From positions 1 to 9,697 of the forward strand of contig DKGO01000008.1 in the NCBI GenBank assembly GCA_002453315.1: 9,697 nucleotides of DNA, written 5' to 3'. This stretch comes from Caryophanales bacterium UBA6768. Its GTDB lineage: Bacteria > Bacillota > Bacilli > Bacillales_D > Amphibacillaceae. The notes under the pieces are model-generated. The model was not told where the DNA came from and searched no databases. It saw nothing but the letters and a program-made list of their open reading frames with translations. The stretch's first letter is position 1. Each line of letters begins with the position of its first letter. This document shows positions 1-7,108 of the stretch, in pieces. The position numbers and the translations under genes are program-made.

Positions 1-972
1 ATATAACAAGTCAACAATTAAGTTAATAATCACAAAAAACGTAGCGATTATTAATATACCCGACTGTATAACTGGATAGTCCCTTTGTAAAATTGCTTCA
101 TAAATATAACGTCCGATACCTGGCCAACTAAAAATAGTTTCTGTTAAAACGGCTCCTCCCAATAATAAGCCCGAGACTAAACCAATGATTGTCAATACTG
201 GGCCAAATGCATTTTTCAAAGCATGTTTATAAAGAACCCAAAATTCATTTAACCCTTTAGCACGAGCAGTTCGAATATAGTCAGCTCTCATAACATCCAA
301 CATGCTGGAACGAGTCATTCTAGCAATCATCGCCATAGGAATTGTAGCTAAAGCAATGCTTGGTAACACCAAATGCTTCAAAACATCCCAAAAGCCTCGT
401 AAATTTCCTTGTATAAGGGTATCTATCAACAAAAAGCCAGTAATAGCCTCGACAGGTTCACGGGCAGAAAACCTACCAATTGATGGTAATAAACGTAATT
501 TCTCAGAAAATATCCATTGCTCCATTAAACCCAACCAAAATACTGGAATAGATATACCTATTAAGGCAACAAACATAACAACATAATCTACAGTAGTTGA
601 GTTTTTCCAACCAGCTACAATTCCTGCATTAACCCCAACAACAATAGCAATTACCATACTGACAACGATCAACTCTATCGTTGCGGCAAAATAAGGAAAA
701 ATTTCCTGATTGATTGGATTCCCACTGCGAAATGAAGTTCCGAGGTTTCCCGTCAAAATATCTTTTACGTATGAAATATATTGTTTAGGAAGTGATTCAT
801 TGAGACCCATTTCATCTCTCAATTTTTCAATTGATTCTTGTGTTGCATCGGGTCCAAGTATTGTTTGTGCTGGATCGCCAGGTATTGCATATATAATACA
901 AAACACGACAATCGAAATACCGATTAAAACTGGAATCAATTGTAATAAACGCTGAAAAGTAAATGACAGCAT
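1..972 (-). CDS. dppB: DppB-type peptide ABC transporter permease (C-terminus cut by window edge)
   Basis: This is an inner-membrane permease of the DppB/OppB/GsiC (BPD_transp_1) family, which forms half of the channel of a peptide-type importer. The start region and EAA loop were read from the reverse complement; 324 residues are visible and the frame is still open at base 1, so probably only about ten residues are missing. Hydrophobic segments lie near residues 9-29, 98-120, 131-150, 199-219, 257-280 and 303-323. The cytoplasmic EAA loop, which docks on the ATPases, is at about 229-250 (RADYIRTARAKGL). The N-terminus (FQRLLQLIPVLIGIS) and the periplasmic-type loop with GNLGTSF are characteristic. 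The ATG at 972 is preceded by GAGGTG about 8 bases upstream. It lies 51 bases after the F ATPase and is the fourth gene of the operon. The partner permease (DppC type) is expected just outside the window. Substrate (dipeptide, glutathione or oligopeptide) cannot be read from the sequence. Confidence 0.95.
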   Translation of the reverse strand, partial: MLSFTFQRLLQLIPVLIGISIVVFCIIYAIPGDPAQTILGPDATQESIEKLRDEMGLNESLPKQYISYVKDILTGNLGTSFRSGNPINQEIFPYFAATIELIVVSMVIAIVVGVNAGIVAGWKNSTTVDYVVMFVALIGISIPVFWLGLMEQWIFSEKLRLLPSIGRFSAREPVEAITGFLLIDTLIQGNLRGFWDVLKHLVLPSIALATIPMAMIARMTRSSMLDVMRADYIRTARAKGLNEFWVLYKHALKNAFGPVLTIIGLVSGLLLGGAVLTETIFSWPGIGRYIYEAILQRDYPVIQSGILIIATFFVIINLIVDLLY

Positions 973-1023
973 TCTCAAAACACCTCAATCAACTAAATGT
1001 AGTAGAAAAGAGAAATTAAATAT

Positions 1024-1992
1024 TTATGTGCTATAAAGATGACATGCCACATGTCGTCCTTCCCCCACCTTTTCCATTTGAGGTTCTATTTCTTTACATA
1101 TAGGCATGCGCGCAAAACACCTAGGGTAGAAAGAACAACCTGTTGGGGGATTGGCAGGACTCGGAACGTCACCTTCTAACACAATGCGCTCACGCTTTTG
1201 ACTCGAGTTTATCGTCGGAATAGCTGAAAATAATGCTTGAGTATATGGGTGTAATGGTTCGTCATATAAACTATTTTTATCGGCTGATTCAATAATTTTG
1301 CCCAAATACATTACACCGATTCGGTCACTGATATGCTTAATTACATTAAGATCATGAGAGATAAATAGATACGTTAATTTAAATTCTCTTTGTAATCGTC
1401 GTAACAAATTGAGTACTTGAGATTGTATCGATACATCTAATGCAGAAACAGGTTCATCCGCTATTACTAGTTTAGGATTCAAAATCAAAGCACGAGCTAT
1501 ACCAATGCGTTGCCGTTGTCCTCCGGAAAATTCATGCGGATAACGATTAGCATGATAAGGATGTAAACCAACAATATCTAGAAACTCATGAACCTTTTGC
1601 TCTCTTTCTTTCGCAGGTAAATTACTTTGAATTTTTAATGGCTCTTCAATTAACTGACCTACTGTTTTTCTTGGATTAAGAGAAGCATACGGATCTTGGA
1701 AAATGAGTTGCATATCTCGATATATTTTTTTCATCTGTTTCTTTGGTGCTTTTAATATATCCTGACCTTGAAAGAACACCTCTCCACTAGTACTCTCGAT
1801 TAGTCTAAGAACACTTTTTCCCGTTGTTGATTTCCCGCATCCAGATTCTCCAACGATACCAAAAGTTTCACCTTCAAAAATGCTGAAATTGACTCCATCT
1901 ACAGCTTTAATTTTTTGAGTACCTTGTCCAAGTAGACTTTTTTTCACAAAATGGGTCTTTAAATCCCTTACTTCAAGCAAAGGCTGTGTCAC
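1024..1992 (-). CDS. dppF: Peptide ABC transporter ATP-binding protein, DppF/OppF type
   Basis: This is one of the two ATPases that drive the peptide importer from the cytoplasmic face of the membrane. In its 322 residues I see Walker A GESGCGKS (48-55), the Q-loop Q99, the signature FSGGQRQR (155-162), Walker B with IADEP (177-181) and switch His213. The C-terminal oligo-HPY region carries Cys286, Cys292, Cys299 and Cys317. This spacing matches the iron-sulphur-binding cysteines known in Opp/Dpp ATPases. The start is GTG at 1992, with a purine-rich GAGGGGGAT site about 6 bases upstream. This start lies inside the end of the D gene (20-base overlap), which suggests coupled translation. Length and motifs are normal for the family and all catalytic residues are present. 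Dpp and Opp assignments cannot be separated by the ATPase alone. Confidence 0.96.
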   Translation of the reverse strand: MTQPLLEVRDLKTHFVKKSLLGQGTQKIKAVDGVNFSIFEGETFGIVGESGCGKSTTGKSVLRLIESTSGEVFFQGQDILKAPKKQMKKIYRDMQLIFQDPYASLNPRKTVGQLIEEPLKIQSNLPAKEREQKVHEFLDIVGLHPYHANRYPHEFSGGQRQRIGIARALILNPKLVIADEPVSALDVSIQSQVLNLLRRLQREFKLTYLFISHDLNVIKHISDRIGVMYLGKIIESADKNSLYDEPLHPYTQALFSAIPTINSSQKRERIVLEGDVPSPANPPTGCSFYPRCFARMPICKEIEPQMEKVGEGRHVACHLYST

Positions 1993-2962
1993 GGTTATCC
2001 CCCTCTACTAAAAAGCAGCGTGCCTTACGTTGATTATCAAGTTTAGACAATTCCGGTTCTTTTTCTAAACATTTTTCCATAACATAAGGACATCTCGGTG
2101 CATATTTACAACCTTTTGGCATCTCTGATGGTATAGGAACATTGCCGGGTATAGTTTCCAGCCACTCAACTTCCTTATCTAAAGACGGTAATGTATTTAT
2201 TAATGCCTTTGTATAAGGATGTTTCGGTGATTCAAATAGTGAAGTCACATCAGCTTCCTCAACTATCCTACCGGCGTACATTACCATCACTTTATCGCAA
2301 ACTTCAGAAACAACTCCTAAGTCGTGAGTAATCATGATGATTGAAGTATTATTTTCTTTCTTGAGTTTTTTAATCAATTCTAAAATTTGAGCCTGGATTG
2401 TGACATCTAAAGCAGTAGTTGGTTCATCTGCAATTAAAAGGTTTGGTTCACATGCGATAGCCATGGCTATCATTATTCTTTGCCGCATACCCCCTGATAG
2501 TTGATGGGGATATGCAGAAAAGTTTTCTTCGGCATGCGGAATGCCAACATCTTTTAGTAATTTTATACAGTATTCCTTCGCGTCTTTACGATTTTTCTTC
2601 ATGTGAAGGCGAATCGTTTCTGAAATTTGGTCACCTATCGTATAGGCTGGATTTAAACCGGTCATTGGATCTTGAGAAATCATTGAAATTTTATTTCCTC
2701 TTATTGTTCGCATATGCGCGTTGCTCAGCTTAACCAAATCCTGGTCTTGATAGTTTATTGAGCCTGACACAATTTTTCCGGGAGATGGGATTAAGCGCAT
2801 AATGGACAACGCAGTGACACTCTTGCCGCTACCAGATTCCCCAACCAATGCAACCGTCTCACCTTCATTTATTACAAAATCTACTCCATCAACTGAGGGA
2901 ACAATTCCTTCAGTCGTGTAAAAATGAGTTTTCAAATTATCAACGGCAAGAAGTCGTGACAT
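1973..2962 (-). CDS. dppD: Peptide ABC transporter ATP-binding protein, DppD/OppD type
   Basis: This is the second ATPase of the importer, pairing with the F-type ATPase as a heterodimer. In 329 residues it shows Walker A GESGSGKS (41-48), the Q-loop Q97 in ISQDP, signature LSGGMRQR (155-162), Walker B LLIADEP (175-181) and switch His213. The C-terminal oligo-HPY region includes KHPYTKAL and a CX5CX6C cluster (Cys285, Cys291, Cys298) plus Cys316, as in family members known to bind a [4Fe-4S] cluster. The ATG at 2962 follows a near-perfect AAAGGAGGTTG ribosome binding site. It begins 62 bases after the binding-protein gene with no terminator-like hairpin between them, so both are probably on one transcript. 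The last 20 bases overlap the start of the F gene. Nothing is missing or truncated. Confidence 0.96.
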   Translation of the reverse strand: MSRLLAVDNLKTHFYTTEGIVPSVDGVDFVINEGETVALVGESGSGKSVTALSIMRLIPSPGKIVSGSINYQDQDLVKLSNAHMRTIRGNKISMISQDPMTGLNPAYTIGDQISETIRLHMKKNRKDAKEYCIKLLKDVGIPHAEENFSAYPHQLSGGMRQRIMIAMAIACEPNLLIADEPTTALDVTIQAQILELIKKLKKENNTSIIMITHDLGVVSEVCDKVMVMYAGRIVEEADVTSLFESPKHPYTKALINTLPSLDKEVEWLETIPGNVPIPSEMPKGCKYAPRCPYVMEKCLEKEPELSKLDNQRKARCFLVEGDNRDTAFA

Positions 2963-3024
2963 TTTTACAACCTCCTTTACCTCTCACAATTTTATTCCTT
3001 ATTAACTATTAATTTATTAAGCAA

Positions 3025-4605
3025 TTAATCCTCAATGTATACTTCTTCTATACTTTCATATCCTTGCGCTGTAAGGTTAAGCCCTTTTACATACTTTGCA
3101 TGGGCCATTGCTGCTTCCACATAAACCATTGGTACTGTTGGCGCATCTTCATGAATTATTTTCTGTATTTCTTTATAATATTTTTCGCGTTCTTCCTGTT
3201 CTAATGTAACCTCAGCTTTTTTAAACAGTTCATCGACTTTGTCGTTTTTAAACGCGGAGTTGTTAGCTGCAACTGGAGCTTCCGCATTAGCTGAATGGAA
3301 TAACGTTTCTAGAATATTTGATGGGTCACCGTTTTGAGTGATCCAACCCATTACCGCCATGTCATGTTTCAGATTATTAACTTGTTCAACGTGTGTAGCC
3401 CACTCGGACGAATTTACTTTTGCCGTAATTCCTATTTCTTCAAGATTTTCTTGTACTACTTCAGCTATCTTTTGAGGTTGAAGCATCCAAAGCCTTGGAT
3501 CAGACATCGTTGAATATTCTAGTTCGAAGCCATCTGAATAACCGGCTTCCGCTAATAACTCTTTAGCCTTTTCAGGGTTGTACTCGTAACCTTTAATCTC
3601 ACTATTAAAAGCCCATGAAGTTGAAGGCAACATTGTCGATGCAACTTCTGCCTGTCCACCAAAAAATGCATCTGCTATCCCTTGTCGATCGATTGCGTGG
3701 TTGATTGCTTGACGGACCTTAGGATTGTCAAGGGGTTCCATTTCTCTGTTAAGTGAAATATATCCAATGTTCCCAGCAGGTCGTGTATTAAATTTAAGTC
3801 GATCGTCTGATTTTACTGATTCAATATCCGAAGTATTCAAGCTTTCCATTATGTCGATTTCTCCATTTTTTAAAGCTGTCAATCGCGCTGAATTATCTGG
3901 AATTACTTTATATATTACTTTGTCAAGCTTAGGGAGACCCTCGTTCCAATACTCTTCATTTTTTTCAAGTGTAATCTCTGAATCTTTCTTCCAAGAGTCA
4001 AATGTAAATGGTCCTGTACCTACTGGATTGGAAGCTATTTCCTCACCATGTTCTTCAAGCGCTGTTGGACTGATAATTCCAAAGCTAGGTGTCGCTAAAT
4101 TAGGTAGGAATGTTGCAGAAGATTCGTGTAATTGAAATACTACTGTATGTTTATCTTCGGCCTTAACTTCTTTTATCTTTGTCCCTAGCAATCGCTTATA
4201 ATAACTAAATGCCCCTTTGTGCTGAGGATGATTTTCATCAGACATTCGTTCAAAGTTGTAAACAACGGCTTCAGCATCAAGTTCAGTACCATCGTGAAAC
4301 TTTACACCTTCACGTAATTCAAATGTCCAAACTGTTCCATCTTCAGAAACATTCCAATCTTCCGCCAACTTAGGCACTATTTTATTATCTTCGCTTGAAG
4401 CGCCAACTAACGATTCATAGAAGTTAAATGTGAGTCTAAAAGACTCTGCATCTACCGCATTATGAGGATCTAAAGATACTGAGTCAGTAGTTCTACCGTA
4501 AATCAAAATGTCTTCTGATGAATTTGAACCATTTTCATTAGTGCATGCCACTAAAATCAGTGAACTTAAAATTGTAAATAGAAACAAACGTTTTACCCTT
4601 TTCAC
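3025..4605 (-). CDS. Peptide-type ABC transporter substrate-binding lipoprotein (SBP_bac_5)
   Basis: This is the extracytoplasmic binding protein that captures the substrate and delivers it to the permeases. The N-terminus has a basic stretch (KRVKR), a hydrophobic core and a lipobox LVAC with the lipidated Cys at residue 21. Family 5 landmarks include TNENG just after the Cys, ILIYGRTTDSVSLDPHNAVD, RPAGNIGYISLN, DNPKVRQAINHAID and GWITQNGDPSN, in DppA-like order. I chose GTG at 4605 (526 aa) over the in-frame GTG at 4614. The only good ribosome binding site, GGGAGTG at 4612-4618, is 6 bases before 4605 but overlaps the earlier GTG. It is the first gene of the operon, with its own promoter and two cre-like sites upstream. 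Close relatives bind dipeptides, haem or glutathione; which one applies here is not visible. Confidence 0.94.
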   Translation of the reverse strand: MKRVKRLFLFTILSSLILVACTNENGSNSSEDILIYGRTTDSVSLDPHNAVDAESFRLTFNFYESLVGASSEDNKIVPKLAEDWNVSEDGTVWTFELREGVKFHDGTELDAEAVVYNFERMSDENHPQHKGAFSYYKRLLGTKIKEVKAEDKHTVVFQLHESSATFLPNLATPSFGIISPTALEEHGEEIASNPVGTGPFTFDSWKKDSEITLEKNEEYWNEGLPKLDKVIYKVIPDNSARLTALKNGEIDIMESLNTSDIESVKSDDRLKFNTRPAGNIGYISLNREMEPLDNPKVRQAINHAIDRQGIADAFFGGQAEVASTMLPSTSWAFNSEIKGYEYNPEKAKELLAEAGYSDGFELEYSTMSDPRLWMLQPQKIAEVVQENLEEIGITAKVNSSEWATHVEQVNNLKHDMAVMGWITQNGDPSNILETLFHSANAEAPVAANNSAFKNDKVDELFKKAEVTLEQEEREKYYKEIQKIIHEDAPTVPMVYVEAAMAHAKYVKGLNLTAQGYESIEEVYIED

Positions 4606-4658
4606 TTTTATCACTCCCGATGAAATTGAAATCTACCACCCTATTATTTCCTTAAACC

Positions 4659-4674
4659 CTAAAAGCGCTTACAT
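4659..4674. promoter_or_regulatory. cre-like site 1 (CcpA operator candidate)
   Basis: The sequence CTAAAAGCGCTTACAT (reverse ATGTAAGCGCTTTTAG) fits the Bacillus cre consensus WTGNAANCGNWNNCWW except for two or three positions, with the central CG intact in a near-palindrome. It lies in the predicted 5' leader of the binding-protein gene, about 55 bases before the GTG. CcpA bound here would block elongation when preferred sugars are abundant. This is a visual consensus match only. Confidence 0.5.
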
Positions 4675-4679
4675 AACCA

Positions 4680-4695
4680 GTGCAATCGCTTTCAA
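4680..4695. promoter_or_regulatory. cre-like site 2 (CcpA operator candidate)
   Basis: GTGCAATCGCTTTCAA matches the cre consensus WTGNAANCGNWNNCWW at every position except the first. Its centre is 21 bases from the centre of the other cre-like site, about two helical turns, so two CcpA dimers would face the same side of the DNA. It also lies between the promoter and the binding-protein gene, favouring a roadblock type of repression. Confidence 0.6.
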
Positions 4696-4748
4696 ATAAT
4701 TAACTAAATACACAAGTCCCCCTTTAAATAATATTTAGATAACTTTTA

Positions 4749-4766
4749 TTAGTTAATGTTAACTAA
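4749..4766. promoter_or_regulatory. 18-bp palindrome overlapping the -10 box (operator candidate)
   Basis: TTAGTTAA-TG-TTAACTAA is a perfect inverted repeat with 8-base arms and a 2-base centre. It covers the whole -10 hexamer and reaches close to the presumed start point. Such a position is typical of a repressor operator, but the arms are AT-rich and I cannot name the protein. Confidence 0.4.
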
Positions 4767-4784
4767 CATAATTTGCGATGTCAA
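4756..4784 (-). promoter_or_regulatory. Promoter of the peptide transporter operon
   Basis: Read on the minus strand there is a perfect -35 box TTGACA (4784-4779), a 17-base spacer and a -10 box TAACAT (4761-4756, four of six consensus bases). Transcription would start near 4748, giving a leader of about 140 nt that contains both cre-like sites. No other promoter-like pair of this quality was seen before the operon. Confidence 0.65.
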
Positions 4785-4876
4785 TAAAAATTTTAAAGTT
4801 TTAAAGGGTAATAATCTTGAAATCGTGCTAAAAGTATGATTAAACAGTTAATTATGGGTCTATTTTCCAGTTGTCC

Positions 4877-4990
4877 TTAATAGCTTACTAGCTTCAAAGC
4901 TTTTTTGTAATAACAATATCTGGCAAGGTTAAGTTGTTTTTTACGTTCTTTATCGCTCAACTTACATGAAAATTGAGTCAGGTGTGACAT
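4877..4990 (-). CDS. Doubtful small ORF, 37 aa, basic
   Basis: An ATG-started frame encodes 37 residues beginning MSHLTQFSCKLSDKERKKQL and ending KKALKLVSY. It is lysine-rich and amphipathic in composition, with no membrane segment. There is no clear ribosome binding site before the ATG, and the frame lies downstream of the strong minus-strand terminator at 5031-5060, so no promoter serving it is evident. I do not recognise it. It may be a gene remnant or chance; its protein-like composition is the only reason to list it. Confidence 0.2.
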   Translation of the reverse strand: MSHLTQFSCKLSDKERKKQLNLARYCYYKKALKLVSY

Positions 4991-5017
4991 TCATAGAGTT
5001 TCAAGAAGAAAGGCATG

Positions 5018-5060
5018 AAAAATAAAAAAACTCTTATTTGTTTTTCAGAACAAATAAGAG
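5018..5060 (-). terminator. Intrinsic terminator of the ABC-F gene
   Basis: A perfect 12-bp stem (CTCTTATTTGTT / AACAAATAAGAG, 5031-5042 with 5049-5060) has a 6-base loop. On the minus strand it is followed by a run of seven T, one A and more T (5030-5018). It lies about 180 bases past the ABC-F stop codon and points the same way. Good stem plus T-tract makes direction unambiguous. Confidence 0.85.
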
Positions 5061-5240
5061 CAAGTAAAATGTAAAATGACTAACCATTTCATATAAAGTA
5101 AAGGATCAAAAAAACATCTAATGTTTATCTTCTAAATGTTGCACAACTACTTCAACGTACTCGAAATTTTAATGAAGCTCATATACGTGGAAACATACGT
5201 CTGTTTTTGATGTATATATTAAATACATAGATATTCAAGA

Positions 5241-6809
5241 TTAATCAAGAAGCTTTCTCTTTTCGTTTAATAACCTCTGAAATTCTGCATCTAATTCTTC
5301 TGAAGGTTCTATACTTAATCTGGATAACACATCCGAGATTTTAGTTTCAATTAATAAGAGTTCGTCTTCATTTATCTTCTTTTTTGAATGTTTCTCTCGC
5401 TCCCCATACGCTGCATATGTGCCATCAAAAACAGTTACTTCTTGATTTTTTATTTCTATTATTTTTGTCGCTATATTTTTAATGAACGTACGATCATGGG
5501 TTACAAAAATGACAGTACCGTTATAATTTTTTATTAGTGCTTCGAATGCTTCTATTGATTCGATATCTAAAAAATTTGTCGGCTCGTCTAACACTAACAC
5601 ATTCACTTCACTCAAAAACAATTTAGCTAAAGCAACTTTTACTTTCTCTCCACCACTTAATATGGCCACTTTTTTATAAACATCATCATCCCAAAAATGC
5701 ATCCTAGCTAATACAGTTCGAGTCATCGTTTCATTTTGCTTAGATGATAATTGGATGTTTTCTAGTATTGATTTTTGTTCTTTCAAAATAGATATATGTT
5801 GTGAAAAATAACCGATTTTAACAGCGGGTGATATCGTAATTCCCGGTCTTTCATCAATAATTTTCTTTAATAACGTCGTTTTTCCCGTTCCATTCGAACC
5901 GATAACAGCTATCTTTTCCCCGCTGCGAACATAAAAGTTAAATGGATTCCAGAGGAGGTTGTCCCCCATTTTTCCAAACACTTTTTCCCCACGAATGATT
6001 ATTTTGTTATTGATTGTTTGTTCATTGAACACATTCATTTGAATTGGTGGAAGTTCCCTAGGCTTTTTTACTTCTTCTAATTGTTCTAATCTCGTTTCAA
6101 AAGCAGAGGCCGTTTTTCTTAGTTTCTTTTGTTTATTCGCATAATATGGTTTTGCCCCTTTTTGTCTTGCATCTGATGCACTTAGATTTTTTGGTCTCTT
6201 TGTTGCACGTTGTGCTTTTTCTTCTTTTTTACGGATCGCTTCCGCTATTTTCTGCTTTTCTTTCTCATATTTTTCAAATGCCACTTGATGTTGTTTTCTT
6301 TCTAATGTCTTTTGATTGGCATATTCACTATAGTTACCTTTATATACCGTTATCGCAGCATCCTCAATTTCCCATATTTCGGTACATAATTGATCAAGAA
6401 ATGTTCGATCATGCGAAACGATTAAAAGTGCTCCAGGAAAGTCGTGTAAATTATTTTCTAACCAAACAATACGTTCATAATCTAAATGAGTTGTTGGTTC
6501 ATCTAATAGTAATAATCCTGGTGATTCATTAAAAGCATTTTGTAGATAGACTTGAGTTATTTCTCCTCCACTCTTGCGTATATTTGTATTTTTAAACTGT
6601 GGTGCTAAATTGATAGAAGTAAATAGATTAATTTTTCCTTCATCAGGAGAAATTTTTCCCTTAATAATATTCAATAATGTTGTTTTTCCGCTTCCGTTTC
6701 GACCAACTAACCCAATACGCTGTTTATCATGTATTTGTAGCAACTCAATATCAAGCAACAGGCGCTCTTGAACATAATGTTTGATCGATGTTCCTTCAAA
6801 TAATAGCAT
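5241..6809 (-). CDS. vga: Vga-family ABC-F ribosomal protection protein (antibiotic resistance type)
   Basis: This is a soluble twin-ATPase ABC-F protein of 522 residues without membrane domains. Domain 1 has Walker A GRNGSGKT (36-43), a degenerate signature KSGGE (79-83), Walker B LLLDEP (100-105) and His133. The charged coiled-coil interdomain linker spans about 165-255. Domain 2 has Walker A GSNGTGKT (304-311), signature LSGGE (384-388), Walker B LVLDEP (405-410) and His438. A C-terminal extension runs from about 470 to 522 (IETKISDVLSRLSIEPSEEL). From memory, the N-terminus (IKHYVQERLLL), the linker (KGAKPYYANKQKKLRKT) and the C-terminus follow Vga(A) closely throughout. Vga proteins bind the ribosomal E site with the linker reaching toward the peptidyl transferase centre and displace pleuromutilins, streptogramin A and, in some members, lincosamides. 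The ATG at 6809 has AAAGGAG 8 bases upstream and sits just after an attenuator. The exact drug range cannot be read. VmlR or another ABC-F subgroup is less likely. Confidence 0.92.
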   Translation of the reverse strand: MLLFEGTSIKHYVQERLLLDIELLQIHDKQRIGLVGRNGSGKTTLLNIIKGKISPDEGKINLFTSINLAPQFKNTNIRKSGGEITQVYLQNAFNESPGLLLLDEPTTHLDYERIVWLENNLHDFPGALLIVSHDRTFLDQLCTEIWEIEDAAITVYKGNYSEYANQKTLERKQHQVAFEKYEKEKQKIAEAIRKKEEKAQRATKRPKNLSASDARQKGAKPYYANKQKKLRKTASAFETRLEQLEEVKKPRELPPIQMNVFNEQTINNKIIIRGEKVFGKMGDNLLWNPFNFYVRSGEKIAVIGSNGTGKTTLLKKIIDERPGITISPAVKIGYFSQHISILKEQKSILENIQLSSKQNETMTRTVLARMHFWDDDVYKKVAILSGGEKVKVALAKLFLSEVNVLVLDEPTNFLDIESIEAFEALIKNYNGTVIFVTHDRTFIKNIATKIIEIKNQEVTVFDGTYAAYGEREKHSKKKINEDELLLIETKISDVLSRLSIEPSEELDAEFQRLLNEKRKLLD

Positions 6810-6836
6810 ATGTCCATCTCCTTTTGAGGGGAAATG

Positions 6837-6870
6837 AAAAACCCCCTATATTCATACAGAATAGGAGGTT
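6837..6870 (-). terminator. Intrinsic terminator (attenuator) just before the ABC-F gene
   Basis: On the minus strand, AACCTCCTAT (6870-6861) pairs with ATAGGGGGTT (6849-6840) to give a 10-bp stem with one G-T wobble and an 11-base loop, followed by five T and then CATTTC. It lies about 30 bases before the ABC-F start codon, upstream of its ribosome binding site. It can therefore only serve to cut the leader transcript short. Confidence 0.8.
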
Positions 6871-6888
6871 TGTACCGCATAGGTGTAT

Positions 6889-6917
6889 ACCTTGAACAGA
6901 TCTATGTCTTTCAAGGT
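6889..6917 (-). other. Leader hairpin between pairing segments 2 and 3
   Basis: ACCTTGAA (6917-6910 on the minus strand) and TTCAAGGT (6896-6889) form a perfect 8-bp stem with a 13-base loop. It lies between segments 2 and 3 and would bring them together when they pair, so it may help form the antiterminator. Confidence 0.5.
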
Positions 6918-7030
6918 CAACTACATATAACAATCCAATCCTATTCTGAAAAGCAATCATTCAAGTCATGTCAAAAAAAGCAGTATATTCCTGCTCCTTT
7001 ACAACTTGTGATGTTTTCTGAAAAATAGGA

Positions 7031-7042
7031 TTAGTTGCTCAT
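7031..7042 (-). CDS. Three-codon upstream ORF (Met-Ser-Asn-stop), sensor of the attenuator
   Basis: ATG AGC AAC TAA reads on the minus strand from 7042 to 7031. A ribosome binding site AAAGGGTGA lies about 9 bases upstream of the ATG. The stop codon shares two bases with pairing segment 1 (7032-7024), so a ribosome stalled at the end of this ORF would cover that segment. Very short upstream ORFs are known to control ABC-F resistance genes. Its role here is inferred from position, and a 12-base ORF can occur by chance. Confidence 0.5.
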   Translation of the reverse strand: MSN

Positions 7043-7080
7043 GTAATTGGGTCACCCTTTCATATTTATCTTATTTATAC

Positions 7081-7108
7081 ATTATCAAACTGGATTGGAT
7101 AATATCAA
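7081..7108 (-). promoter_or_regulatory. Promoter of the ABC-F gene and its leader
   Basis: On the minus strand there is TTGATA (7108-7103), a 16-base spacer and GATAAT (7086-7081), each five of six consensus bases. Transcription would start near 7075, about 33 bases before the three-codon upstream ORF, giving a leader of about 265 nt. Confidence 0.6.

Larger units (their letters stand above)
4800..5240. other. Intergenic region between ABC-F terminator region and importer promoter
   Basis: About 440 bases hold no convincing gene. The contents are a doubtful 37-codon minus-strand ORF (4877-4990), the hairpin terminator at 5031-5060, and about 180 bases between that terminator and the ABC-F stop codon. 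In that last piece a 16-codon open stretch on the minus strand (ending QHLEDKH-stop, about 5120-5170) could be a relic of a gene end, but it is too short to judge. Confidence 0.5.
6810..7075 (-). promoter_or_regulatory. Attenuator leader of the ABC-F gene (four pairing segments)
   Basis: The leader between promoter and ABC-F start has segments that can pair in two exclusive ways. Segment 1 (7032-7024, AATCCTATT) is complementary over 9 bases to segment 2 (6945-6937, AATAGGATT). Segment 2 (6948-6939, CAGAATAGGA) is complementary over 10 bases to segment 3 (6866-6857, TCCTATTCTG), which contains most of the terminator's 5' arm. Segments 3 and 4 form the terminator. A three-codon upstream ORF ends at segment 1. 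This is the layout of ribosome-mediated transcription attenuation, known for several ABC-F genes including vga(A), vmlR and Listeria lmo0919. Pairings were found by eye, without energy calculation. A weaker hairpin followed by seven T (6995-6973) may be a pause or early termination site. Confidence 0.7.

Noticed and set aside
302..955. Plus-strand frames of 94 aa (302-586) and 81 aa (710-955)
   Set aside because: They are antisense to the permease gene, whose minus-strand reading shows the family motifs throughout; no ribosome binding site precedes them.
3725..4135. Plus-strand frame of 136 aa inside the binding-protein gene
   Set aside because: Shadow of the SBP_bac_5 gene; Ser-rich, unnatural composition and no start signal.
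6146..6532. Plus-strand frame of 128 aa, very hydrophobic, inside the ABC-F gene
   Set aside because: It is the complement of the Lys/Glu-rich linker codons of the ABC-F protein, which mimics membrane segments. No ribosome binding site.
6809..6957. Long minus-strand leader frame starting at an ATG near 6957 and running through the terminator
   Set aside because: It has no ribosome binding site and would run over the attenuator into the gene start out of frame. The three-codon ORF with a good site fits the pairing geometry better.
6834..7028. Plus-strand frame of 64 aa over the ABC-F leader
   Set aside because: Covers the paired leader segments on the opposite strand and has no ribosome binding site; explained by the attenuator.
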